Shown one piece after another: positions 1-5,639 of a stretch of DNA of 5,639 bases; position 1 is the first letter of the stretch; every line of letters begins with the position of its first letter. The DNA comes from Xenorhabdus eapokensis (lineage in GTDB: Bacteria; Pseudomonadota; Gammaproteobacteria; Enterobacterales; Enterobacteriaceae): contig NZ_MKGQ01000067.1 of assembly GCF_001908105.1 (NCBI RefSeq), positions 1-5,639 of the forward strand. The letters run 5' to 3'. The notes beneath the pieces are model-generated. The model did not search any database. It was not told the origin of the DNA and saw nothing but the letters and a program-made list of their open reading frames with translations. The translations under genes were made by a program, and so were the position numbers.

Positions 1-1
1 A

Positions 2-1183
2 CAGGTCGCGCAGGAAATCAAGGGGCGCTTTGACGAGTTCAAAGAGAAGAATGATAAACGCTTTGAGGCGATCGAGGCTGAAAAAGGCAAACTGGCCGGA
101 CAGGTGGAGACCCTGAATGGCAAGCTGTCCGAGCTGGATACCCTGAAAGCCGGGCTGGAAGAAGAGCTGGCCGGACTGAAACGCCCGGCAGGCGGCACCA
201 ACAGCAAAGCCGTCACTGATCACAAAGCCGCCTTTGGTCAGTTTATCCGCAAGGGCAGGGAAGACGGGCTGGCCGAACTGGAACAAAAGGCAATGCAGAC
301 CACGGTTGATCCCGATGGGGGCTATGCTGTGCCGGAAGAGCTGGATCGCAATATCATCAACGCCCTGAAAGATGAGGTGGTGATGCGGGCAGAATGTAAC
401 GTGATCGCCGTAGGCACCCCCAACTTTAAGCAACTGGTCAACCAGGGAGGCACCAATAGCGGCTGGGTGGGGGAAACCGACGAGCGCCCGGAAACCCAGA
501 CCGCCAAATTGACGCCAATCGAGCCGACGTGGGGCGAAATCTACGGCAACCCCGCCGCCACCCAAACCATGCTGGATGATGCCTTCTTTAATGTGGAAGC
601 CTTTATCACTGCCGAGCTGACACAGGAGTTTGCCGAACAGGAAGAAAGCGCCTTCACGCATGGCGACGGCAAAAACAAGCCAAAAGGTTTGCTGGCCTAC
701 GGCAGTGATGCGCAGGCCGACAAAGATCGCAAATGGGGCACGTTGCAGCATCTGCTGCTGAAAAAACCGACCGAAGTCACGGCGGATGAAATCATGCAGC
801 TCATCTACACCCTGCGCAAACCGTACCGCACCGGGGCGAAATTTATGATGAACAACAAGGTGTTGTTTCAGGTGCGTACCCTGAAAGACAGCCAGGGCAA
901 CTACCTGTGGCAGCCGGGCTTGCAGTTAGGACAACCTTCCGCTTTGCTGGGCTACGGCATTGCGGAGAATGAGCAGTTTGCGGACTTGGGCGCAGAGGCG
1001 GTGCCGGTGGCGTTTGGTAACTTCAAGCGTTGCTACACCATTCTGGATCGCTTCGGTGTGCGCATGCTGCGTGACCCGTACACCCATAAGCCGTTTATCC
1101 ACTTCTACACCACTAAGCGCGTGGGTTCCCTGTTGGTGGATAGCCACGCAGTGAAGCTGCTGAAAGCCGCGGGTGGGAAGTAA
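2..1183 (+). CDS. Major capsid protein, HK97 gp5 family (5' end outside window)
   Basis: This protein forms the icosahedral shell of the phage head. The frame is open from base 2 with no stop, giving 393 residues, so the real start lies upstream; HK97 gp5 is about 385 aa, so probably little is missing. The first ~60 residues are rich in Glu, Lys and Leu and look like the coiled-coil delta domain that acts as an internal scaffold and is removed by the prohead protease in this family. A Gly/Ser/Asn-rich stretch and a VDPDGGYAVPEEL segment then lead into the shell fold. The C-terminal part has the family signature: FGNF, a DRFGVRMLRDPYT segment, and FYTTKRVG before the last helix. A GTG at 104 is in frame but lies inside the coiled coil and should not be taken as the start. 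Portal and protease genes would be expected just upstream; that is inference. Confidence 0.95.
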   Translation, partial: QVAQEIKGRFDEFKEKNDKRFEAIEAEKGKLAGQVETLNGKLSELDTLKAGLEEELAGLKRPAGGTNSKAVTDHKAAFGQFIRKGREDGLAELEQKAMQTTVDPDGGYAVPEELDRNIINALKDEVVMRAECNVIAVGTPNFKQLVNQGGTNSGWVGETDERPETQTAKLTPIEPTWGEIYGNPAATQTMLDDAFFNVEAFITAELTQEFAEQEESAFTHGDGKNKPKGLLAYGSDAQADKDRKWGTLQHLLLKKPTEVTADEIMQLIYTLRKPYRTGAKFMMNNKVLFQVRTLKDSQGNYLWQPGLQLGQPSALLGYGIAENEQFADLGAEAVPVAFGNFKRCYTILDRFGVRMLRDPYTHKPFIHFYTTKRVGSLLVDSHAVKLLKAAGGK

Positions 1184-1194
1184 GTCTCATCTTC

Positions 1195-1213
1195 GGGCGG
1201 CTTCGTGCCGCCC
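1195..1213 (+). terminator. GC-rich intergenic hairpin after the capsid gene (weak terminator or mRNA stabiliser)
   Basis: GGGCGGC at 1195-1201 pairs perfectly with GCCGCCC at 1207-1213 around a TTCGT loop, giving seven G-C pairs. It starts 11 bases after the capsid stop and ends 16 bases before the next ATG. The following bases (TGTTATA) are only a poor U-tract, so full termination is unlikely. Partial termination, or protection of the 3' end of the abundant capsid mRNA, would fit the different protein amounts needed. The structure is seen directly; the role is inferred. Confidence 0.5.
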
Positions 1214-1229
1214 TGTTATAGGGGGAACT

Positions 1230-1526
1230 ATGGCATTACCCACGATTGAAGAGCTGCGGTTGCAGTGCCGGATTGACTCTGATGAAGAAGATGCCTTGTT
1301 GCAATCTTATCTTGAGTCTGCCAGAGAAAAGGCTATCAATTACCTGAATCGCAATGTCTACGAAGACGCGGTGCCTGATACCGATCCTGATGGGATGCTA
1401 TTCACCCCCTTGATTAAGCTGGCTTTAATGCTGGCGGTGGGGTTTTGGTATGAAACCCGCGATCCGAAACGGTTGCCACCGGGCTTCCGGGACTTGCTAG
1501 ACGATTACCGGATAAAACCCGTCTAG
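1230..1526 (+). CDS. Head-tail connector protein, HK97 gp6-like (Phage_connect_1 type)
   Basis: A 98-residue protein that should form the connector ring below the portal and receive the head-closure protein. It is mostly helical and opens with the typical pattern of the family: an LPTIEELRLQCRID start, then DEEDALLQSYLESAREKAINYLNR, which resembles the first long helices of HK97 gp6-type proteins (about 100 aa). A second helical part with ALMLAVGFWYETRD and a Pro/Arg-rich PPGFRDLLDDYR end also fit. The start at 1230 is chosen because AGGGGG at 1220-1225 lies four bases upstream. An upstream in-frame ATG at 1173 would overlap the capsid gene and read through the hairpin, so it is rejected. The position between capsid and head-closure genes is the standard one. 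Confidence 0.88.
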   Translation: MALPTIEELRLQCRIDSDEEDALLQSYLESAREKAINYLNRNVYEDAVPDTDPDGMLFTPLIKLALMLAVGFWYETRDPKRLPPGFRDLLDDYRIKPV

Positions 1527-1535
1527 GAGGACAGG

Positions 1536-1862
1536 ATGCTGGCAAATGAAATGAATAAGCGTATCAAGCTGTTTCGCCCCGTCATTACCCGTGACGTACT
1601 CGGCGCTGAAACCGTCACGCCGGAATACGTCACCACGGTCTGGGCGAAAGCGGAAGCGATGTCTAACCGTAAAATCCGTACGGCCGACCAGCAACAAGTG
1701 ATTGAAGTTCAGCAATTTACTATCAGGTCGCGCAAGGATATTGATATCAACTGGCTGATTGAACATCAGGGGCGGCGGTTTACTGTGCGCGCCGTGGACA
1801 ATAACCGGCCTGACCGCTCGATTATCAGCACCGAAGCCGAGGTGCGTCATGATCGAGCTTGA
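1536..1862 (+). CDS. Head closure (head-tail joining) protein, Phage_H_T_join / HK97 gp7 / SPP1 gp16 type
   Basis: A 108-residue protein expected to plug the connector after DNA packaging and to form the surface on which the tail docks. It reads as the small beta-barrel of this family: an N-terminal NKRIKLFRPV strand, a VTPEYVTTVWAKAEAMSNRKI segment (the usual 'vWA' strand and loop), then a QQFTIRSRKDIDINWLIEHQGRRFTVRAVDN core ending in short strands. Length is normal for the family, about 105-115 aa. The start at 1536 is supported by a perfect AGGAGG at 1525-1530 that overlaps the TAG stop of the connector gene. The 3' end overlaps the next gene by 14 bases, suggesting coupled translation. 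Confidence 0.88.
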   Translation: MLANEMNKRIKLFRPVITRDVLGAETVTPEYVTTVWAKAEAMSNRKIRTADQQQVIEVQQFTIRSRKDIDINWLIEHQGRRFTVRAVDNNRPDRSIISTEAEVRHDRA

Positions 1863-2238
1863 TATTCACGCCGATTTGGAGCGCATTACACAGTTGCCGG
1901 TTTATCCGCTGATATTACCGTCCTCGGTGCTGGAAGGGGTGACCTACCAGCGTATCAGTGACCCGAAGTTCAACGCTGGACTTGCCCCTGCGCGATTGAT
2001 TGAAGGGCGCTTTCAAATCGGCATTATTACCTTGAATTATACTAAGGCTCTGCAACTGGAAGCCCGACTACGCTCGGCGTGGGAGGTGATACAGCATGGC
2101 GCTATCGGACGTACGCCAGTGCAAACCATTTCACGCGGGGCATTGATGCAGGACATGATCGAGGAAACCAGCAACCGTAAGCGCTACCGCGTCACCCGTG
2201 ATTTTATCATCACCTTTGCGGAGGTGCCCGATGATTAG
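1849..2238 (+). CDS. Probable tail terminator / tail completion protein, gp17/DUF3168-like
   Basis: A 129-residue protein likely to cap the head-proximal end of the tail tube and join it to the head. The features that suggest this are PVYPLILP near residue 18, the VTYQRISDP strand, a RFQIGIITLNYTKALQLEARLRSAWE strand-helix unit near residues 58-85, and a final RYRVTRDFIITFAE strand. This alpha/beta order is that of DUF3168 and SPP1 gp17-like proteins. The start is ATG 1849, with GAGG at 1839-1842 six bases upstream, inside the end of the head-closure gene. An in-frame ATG at 1759 would bury 30 residues in that gene and lacks a comparable site. The family assignment is by pattern only; another small neck protein cannot be excluded. 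Confidence 0.68.
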   Translation: MIELDIHADLERITQLPVYPLILPSSVLEGVTYQRISDPKFNAGLAPARLIEGRFQIGIITLNYTKALQLEARLRSAWEVIQHGAIGRTPVQTISRGALMQDMIEETSNRKRYRVTRDFIITFAEVPDD

Positions 2239-2632
2239 CGCCAAAATATCTGGCCTTGAAGAACTGGGGCGTCAGTTGCAGGCATTGAATATTGAACTCC
2301 AGACGCAAATCTTGCGCAAGGCAGGGAAAGCCGCGATGGAAATCGTCAAAGAAGATATGGAAACCCACGCCGGATACGACAAGAAAAGTGATGGTCCCCA
2401 TCTGCGGGACAATATCAAAATCCGTTCCACGAAATCATGGAAATACAAGGGTGGGGTGATGATCACTGTTGGCTCCACTCAACCCCACCGGATGAAAGCG
2501 TTAACGCAGGAAATGGGTACCCTTAAACAGGTGCCAAAGCCGTTTATCCGTCCAGCGCTGGATTACAACAAAACCGCCGTAGTTAAGGTGCTGGCGCAGG
2601 AGATCCGCGACGCCCTGTCCATTTATAGTTAA
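2231..2632 (+). CDS. HK97-gp10-like tail component / neck protein
   Basis: A 133-residue protein of the HK97-gp10-like family, assigned to tail completion or the neck of long-tailed phages. The sequence shows the family layout: a GLEELGRQLQAL helix at the N-terminus, a KAGKAAMEIVKEDMETHAG helix, a strand region with HLRDNIKIRS and GGVMITVGS, and near the C-terminus the characteristic PFIRPALD motif followed by a final helix. Length (about 130 aa) is normal. The start is ATG 2231 because GGAGG at 2220-2224 is six bases upstream; an in-frame ATG at 2198 would sit inside the preceding gene. The first eight bases overlap the end of that gene, which implies coupled translation. The molecular role of this family is less certain than its membership. 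Confidence 0.87.
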   Translation: MISAKISGLEELGRQLQALNIELQTQILRKAGKAAMEIVKEDMETHAGYDKKSDGPHLRDNIKIRSTKSWKYKGGVMITVGSTQPHRMKALTQEMGTLKQVPKPFIRPALDYNKTAVVKVLAQEIRDALSIYS

Positions 2633-2646
2633 TAGGAGAACACACG

Positions 2647-3114
2647 ATGGCAACATCACCCGAATATGCCGTATTGCCTGCCGGTACGGTCGTGAAATTT
2701 GGCAAACCCGGCGATACCGTGGAAAAAATGCGCCCATTGATTAACTGTAAGGCGCTGGGTGCCACGGGGTTAACGGGCAGTTTTATTGACTGCACTACCC
2801 TGATGGATACCAACAAACAGTTTATTTCCGATATGCCGGAAGGTCCCGAAAAGTCATTAGGCTTTATTGATGACCCTGAAAACGCCGATTTTACGGTATT
2901 CCTGAATGCGGCAGAGCAACGCGAAACCGTCCAGTTTTACATTGCCCTGCCGAATAAACGCACGGCAATGATGATATTGGCGCTGTCCGGCTGGGAAATG
3001 AACGACATCAACGCGCCAGCCAGCGAAGTGATCCAAATCACCGTCAAGGGTAAACAAAATAACCTCGTCTGGGGTATCGCCAGCACGAAACAAACCGGAG
3101 TCACCCAACCATGA
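2647..3114 (+). CDS. Major tail tube protein
   Basis: A 155-residue protein likely to form the stacked hexameric rings of the tail tube. Support comes from its place directly before the chaperone and tape measure genes, and from its sequence. An N-terminal arm (PAGTVVKFGKPGD) is followed by a loop with IDCTTLMDTNKQFISDMPEGPEKSLGF, then strands such as ADFTVFLNAAEQRETVQFYIALPN and a C-terminal EVIQITVKGKQNNLVW strand. The 'd...k.fi.gl.e' type of segment and the beta-rich remainder fit lambda gpV N-domain and HK97-type tube proteins. There is no added Ig-like C-terminal domain, unlike lambda gpV. Start: AGGAG at 2634-2638, eight bases before ATG. The stop overlaps the next start in an ATGA (3111-3114). 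Confidence 0.82.
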   Translation: MATSPEYAVLPAGTVVKFGKPGDTVEKMRPLINCKALGATGLTGSFIDCTTLMDTNKQFISDMPEGPEKSLGFIDDPENADFTVFLNAAEQRETVQFYIALPNKRTAMMILALSGWEMNDINAPASEVIQITVKGKQNNLVWGIASTKQTGVTQP

Positions 3115-3458
3115 AAAACCTGAAAGCTGCCTTATTGACCCCGCGTCCGCACATCAAAGCGGTGGAGTTATTTGGTGTACCCGTGAATCTGCGTCGCATG
3201 ACCGCCGCCGAATTGCTGACGCTGGAAGAGCAAGCCGAAAAGCTGAGTGAAGCCGGTGACGGACGCGAGGCTTCCCGCCTGAATATCCAGATGTTGCTGG
3301 ATTGTCTGGTGGATGATAAGGGTCAGCCCATCCCGATAGCCGATTTGCCCACGACAGATGAACTCATGTCGATTCACGACAACGCCACAATGATTGAGGC
3401 TATCCAGACTGTGAAACGGCATTCCATCGGCACTCTGGAGGACGCCGAAAAAAACTAA
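3111..3458 (+). CDS. Tail assembly chaperone, short form (lambda gpG-like)
   Basis: A 115-residue helical, acidic protein expected to bind the tape measure during tail assembly and keep it soluble until tube protein polymerises around it; it is not part of the finished virion in well-studied phages. Sequence features are a VNLRRMTAAELLTLEEQAEKLSEAG helix, an IQMLLDCLVDDKGQPI segment, which is typical of phage tail chaperones, and a charged C-terminus ending in EDAEKN. The start overlaps the tube gene stop in ATGA, with GGAG at 3097-3100 upstream. The gene ends at a TAA immediately after a slippery A-run, and most ribosomes should stop here. Homology to lambda gpG itself is inferred from position and layout. 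Confidence 0.85.
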   Translation: MKNLKAALLTPRPHIKAVELFGVPVNLRRMTAAELLTLEEQAEKLSEAGDGREASRLNIQMLLDCLVDDKGQPIPIADLPTTDELMSIHDNATMIEAIQTVKRHSIGTLEDAEKN

Positions 3459-3682
3459 CCCACTCGCCGACGCTGCACTTTGCCTTTGCCCTCGCGGAGC
3501 AGCTCGGCGAAATAGATCCCTATCGCATCCTGTCTTTGCCTGCGTCTACGCTCAATGAGTGGCAGGCCTATTACCGACTGAAAAACCGCCAACCGCCAGA
3601 CAGTCCACCCGCTGCGTCCGTATCTGCCCCCCGCGACACGATCCAGATACAGTGTGATGCTGTCATGAAATTATTAGGTTAA
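3111..3682 (+). CDS. Tail assembly chaperone, frameshifted long form (gpG-T-like fusion, -1 shift at 3455)
   Basis: The long product is read as 3111-3455 joined to 3455-3682, giving about 190 residues: the 115 of the short form plus 75 from the -1 frame. The -1 frame is open from the slippery site to TAA 3680-3682 and has no ATG or GTG start except an ATG five codons before its stop, so it is best explained as a shifted extension. Its sequence begins LTHSPTLHFAFALAEQLGEID and goes on to PYRILSLPASTLNEWQAYYRLKN, a pattern of phage tail chaperone T domains (a 'LP.st..eW.ayyrl' motif), followed by a Pro-rich linker and a short amphipathic end. In lambda the T part binds tube protein while G binds the tape measure. 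The stop is three bases before the tape measure start. Confidence 0.85.
3437..3510 (+). promoter_or_regulatory. -1 programmed ribosomal frameshift signal (SD-like site, slippery heptamer, stem-loop)
   Basis: Three elements are seen directly. GGAGG at 3437-3441 can pair with 16S rRNA, seven bases before the slippery site. The heptamer A AAA AAC at 3449-3455 is in the correct phase (codons AAA and AAC of the short form) and is followed at once by TAA. After an 8-base spacer a stem-loop begins: TCGCCGA (3464-3470) pairs with TCGGCGA (3504-3510), then, past one bulged C at 3471, GCTGC (3472-3476) pairs with GCAGC (3499-3503), closing a 22-base loop. The same three parts stimulate frameshifting in E. 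coli dnaX. The efficiency cannot be read from sequence. Confidence 0.85.
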
Positions 3683-3685
3683 GTT

Positions 3686-5596
3686 ATGGCTAATTTATCT
3701 ACATTGACGGTCGGCTTGCTGGTCAATGCCACCTCGTTTAAGTCCCAGATCATGGACGCTTACCGCCACGCCGGACGGGAATCGGAGCGTTTTACCGATA
3801 AAGCAGCATCGGATGCCAAAAAGGTAAAGAAAACCTACAGTTCGCTGGCAAATCAAATCCAATCTGTGTCCGGCCAATTAATGCTGCTGGCAGGGACAGG
3901 GTTCTCACTGGGCACTATCATTTCGCATACCCGTAAATACGGACAAGCGTTGTCTGATCTGTCCGCCATTACTGGAGCCACAGGCGCACAGTTAAAGAAA
4001 CTGGATGAAGAAGCCCAGCGGCTGGGACGCACCACGGAATTTGGGGCAACGGGTATTGCTCAGGCGTTTAAGCTGATGGCGTCGGCAAAACCGGAGTTGC
4101 TGAAAAGCGCCGAAGGATTGACACTAGCCACGGAGAAGGCGGTTATTCTGGCGCAGGCATCCGGGATTGAGCTACCGGAGGCGACTAAAGCGTTAGCTCT
4201 GTCTTTAAATCAGTTCGGCGCCTCAGCAGAACAGGCCGATCGCTTTATTAACGTACTGGCAGCCGGGGCGAAATACGGTTCCTCTGAAATCGGTGAAACT
4301 GCGCAGGCAATCAAAAACGGCGGAACGGTGGCCGCGCAGGCAGGGATTAGCTTTGAAGAACTCAGCGCTGCCATTCAGATACTGGCGGAACGGGGTATTA
4401 AAGGCTCGGAAGCGGGTACAGCTATTCGCAACGTCGTACTGGCACTGGAGCGCTCAACAGACAAAAAATTAAAACCCTCGGTGGTCGGGTTGTCTACGGC
4501 GCTGGAGCATCTAACCACTAAAAACCTGTCCACGGCTGAGGCGGTTAAATTATTCGGCCGTGCCAATGTCAGTGCAGCCTCTAACCTCGTGACAGGCAGG
4601 GGAAAACTGGACGACCTGATCCAAAAGTTGACCGGTACACAGGTTGCTTATGAACAGGCATCAGCCAGGGCGAACAACCTGAGCTCCGATCTGGATGTGT
4701 TGAGCAGTGCCTTTGAAGGGCTGGCGATTAAAGTCGGTCAGAGCGCCGACGGCCCCTTGCGCACCGGCGTTCAGGGGGCAACCAGTGCCATCAATACCTT
4801 GGCAGAAAATTTTAATCTGGCGGCTGCGGTTGCTTTGCATACGCTTATCCCGGTTGTAGCAACCAAACTGACGGCGGGGTTACGTGAGAATGCCAGTGCA
4901 TGGAAAGCCACCGAGAAAGCCACGCGTGACGCAGCTAAACAGCAGGCAGTAACAGCGCAAAGAACAATAGAATCAGCAAGAGCTATACGTGAGCAAGCCG
5001 GACAGCAAAATCGGTGGTTGACTACCCAAAAAATGATCAATAAGCAGTACAGTATTGATATTAGTTATCAGAAAGAATATACGGCTAACTTTCGTAAAAT
5101 CAAAGAATCCATTGCCACCGAAACGTCCGCGAAGAATCTTTTGGCTGAGGCTAACCGAAAATTGTCATATTCCACCCGCCTTCTGTCAGGGGCGGCGGCA
5201 GGTGCGCGGGGTGCGCTTGCCATGATTGGGGGACCGTTCGGAGCTGCGATGCTGGCAGGCTCTGCATTGTTTGCCTTGTATAATAATAGTGCCCTAGCTA
5301 AAGATGGTTTGCGGGAACTAAAAGACACCACTATTGAAACTGTTGCAGAGCTGCAAAAATTATCCAGAGTGAAAATTGAAATTCAAATGGATAATATCAA
5401 AGACGAAATAGAGGAGTTGGAAGAACAACGACAAGAAATACGCAAAAAGTTAAATCAAAAAAAATACTCAGATCTTTATCTTGATGATTTGAAGCGAGGC
5501 TATCTATTTGCCCCAAATAGAGACACACTTCTTAGAACCCATTCGGAATCTTTTTTGAACGTAATTGTTTTTCCTGTATTCTGTCCGCCCAAATAA
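3686..5596 (+). CDS. Tail length tape measure protein, TP901 family, probably truncated at the C-terminus
   Basis: This protein sets tail length and is threaded through the tube until DNA ejection. It has 636 residues. The N-terminus (MANLSTLTVGLLVNATSFKS) is typical of tape measures. Residues about 85-255 form the TP901 core, with YGQALSDLSAITGAT, RTTEFGATGIAQAFKLMASA, the FGAS/EQADRFINVLAAGAKYGSSEIGE region and FEELSAAIQILAERGIKGSEAGTAIRN. A hydrophobic, Gly/Ala-rich segment lies at about 500-530 (GGPFGAAMLAGSALFALY), and an acidic/basic coiled coil at about 545-595. Beyond that the sequence turns AT-rich and ends in an unusual hydrophobic, Cys/Pro-containing tail (VIVFPVFCPPK). Lambda gpH is about 850 aa, and many relatives are longer than this one. 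I infer that the gene was cut short by an insertion or rearrangement near 5490-5520. A weak AGG (3676-3678) precedes the ATG, so initiation probably depends on ribosomes finishing the frameshifted product. Confidence 0.85.
   Translation: MANLSTLTVGLLVNATSFKSQIMDAYRHAGRESERFTDKAASDAKKVKKTYSSLANQIQSVSGQLMLLAGTGFSLGTIISHTRKYGQALSDLSAITGATGAQLKKLDEEAQRLGRTTEFGATGIAQAFKLMASAKPELLKSAEGLTLATEKAVILAQASGIELPEATKALALSLNQFGASAEQADRFINVLAAGAKYGSSEIGETAQAIKNGGTVAAQAGISFEELSAAIQILAERGIKGSEAGTAIRNVVLALERSTDKKLKPSVVGLSTALEHLTTKNLSTAEAVKLFGRANVSAASNLVTGRGKLDDLIQKLTGTQVAYEQASARANNLSSDLDVLSSAFEGLAIKVGQSADGPLRTGVQGATSAINTLAENFNLAAAVALHTLIPVVATKLTAGLRENASAWKATEKATRDAAKQQAVTAQRTIESARAIREQAGQQNRWLTTQKMINKQYSIDISYQKEYTANFRKIKESIATETSAKNLLAEANRKLSYSTRLLSGAAAGARGALAMIGGPFGAAMLAGSALFALYNNSALAKDGLRELKDTTIETVAELQKLSRVKIEIQMDNIKDEIEELEEQRQEIRKKLNQKKYSDLYLDDLKRGYLFAPNRDTLLRTHSESFLNVIVFPVFCPPK
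5503..5521. repeat. 8-bp perfect inverted repeat near the end of tape measure-like sequence
   Basis: TCTATTTG (5503-5510) and CAAATAGA (5514-5521) pair perfectly around a CCC loop. The palindrome lies just after the last tape measure-like coiled coil and at the beginning of an AT-rich tract. It could be a mobile-element end, a recombination scar or chance. There is no T-run after it, so it is a poor terminator candidate on the + strand. Confidence 0.5.
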
Positions 5597-5639
5597 GATA
5601 AGTGCCTATATAAGTGACCTGCTGGAATGAGAAAAACCT
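5522..5639. other. AT-rich right-edge sequence of unknown origin
   Basis: This tract is clearly richer in A and T than the phage genes, and the tape measure frame crosses it to a stop at 5594-5596. Two minus-strand frames are open to the window edge: one stops at 5532-5534 (35 residues, ending KKIPNGF) and one stops at 5500-5502 (45 residues, ending LFGANR). On the + strand an ATG at 5627 begins MRKT and runs off the window. None of these is long enough to assign. An inserted element or a rearranged chromosomal segment is the most likely explanation, but no transposase motif or complete terminal repeat is visible. Confidence 0.35.

Noticed and set aside
960..1154. 64-residue + strand frame inside the capsid gene
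   Set aside because: It is Arg/Trp/Cys-rich out-of-frame translation of a conserved capsid region, with no supporting binding site.
104..1183. GTG at 104 as the start of the capsid gene
   Set aside because: The frame is open to the window edge and codes for coiled-coil residues typical of the delta domain before this GTG, and there is no clear ribosome binding site ahead of it.
1173..1229. Upstream ATG start for the connector protein
   Set aside because: It would overlap the capsid stop and translate the hairpin into a Ser/Arg/Cys-rich leader unlike the family. The ATG at 1230 has an AGGGGG site.
1497..1850. 117-residue minus-strand frame opposite the head-closure gene
   Set aside because: It mirrors almost exactly a well-recognised + strand gene, has unconvincing composition, and would run against the operon.
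4771..5331. Minus-strand frames of 87-89 residues within the tape measure gene
   Set aside because: They are Ala/Ser/Arg-rich antisense shadows of the Ala/Lys-rich tape measure helices, with no recognisable domain.
5555..5582. Possible sigma-70 promoter, TTGAAC and TATTCT with 16-bp spacing
   Set aside because: Only four of six bases match in each box, and such matches are common in AT-rich DNA. No clear gene follows inside the window.
1..5639. Search for CRISPR arrays, tRNAs, toxin-antitoxin or defence genes hidden in the structural operon
   Set aside because: No repeat-spacer pattern, tRNA-like fold or extra cargo gene was found. The operon is fully occupied by structural and assembly genes.

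Overview
This window is a stretch of head-to-tail structural genes from a long-tailed (siphovirus-type, HK97/lambda-like) phage or prophage. All genes lie on the + strand and are tightly packed, with short gaps or overlaps, as in one late operon. Gene content and codon use suggest a phage of a gammaproteobacterium, most likely an enterobacterium. This is a judgement from how the proteins read; nothing in the window fixes the host.

Layout: the window opens inside the major capsid gene (2-1183, 5' end missing). A GC-rich hairpin follows it (1195-1213). Next come the head-tail connector (gp6-like, 1230-1526), head closure protein (1536-1862), tail terminator/completion protein (gp17/DUF3168-like, 1849-2238), HK97-gp10-like protein (2231-2632), tail tube protein (2647-3114) and tail assembly chaperone (3111-3458). 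A second chaperone frame runs to 3682 with no start codon of its own. The tape measure gene (3686-5596) comes last. The proteins build one path: capsid shell, connector ring, head-closure plug, tail terminator, tail tube, with the chaperones loading tube subunits around the tape measure.

The best-supported special feature is a complete -1 programmed frameshift signal at the end of the chaperone gene. It has an internal Shine-Dalgarno-like GGAGG, an A AAA AAC slippery heptamer directly before the TAA stop, and a 12-bp stem-loop starting 8 nt downstream. This matches the lambda G/GT arrangement and explains an otherwise empty 227-base gap. The three-part layout resembles the E. coli dnaX signal.

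The second point of interest is the right edge. The tape measure reads normally as far as a charged coiled coil near residue 590. It then passes into AT-rich sequence with an 8-bp palindrome (5503-5521), a tail unlike a tape measure C-terminus, and a stop at 5596. This looks like a junction with a foreign insertion or a rearrangement, so the tape measure is probably truncated and the prophage possibly defective. I found no CRISPR array, tRNA, rRNA or defence gene, and no evidence of a wholly new system.
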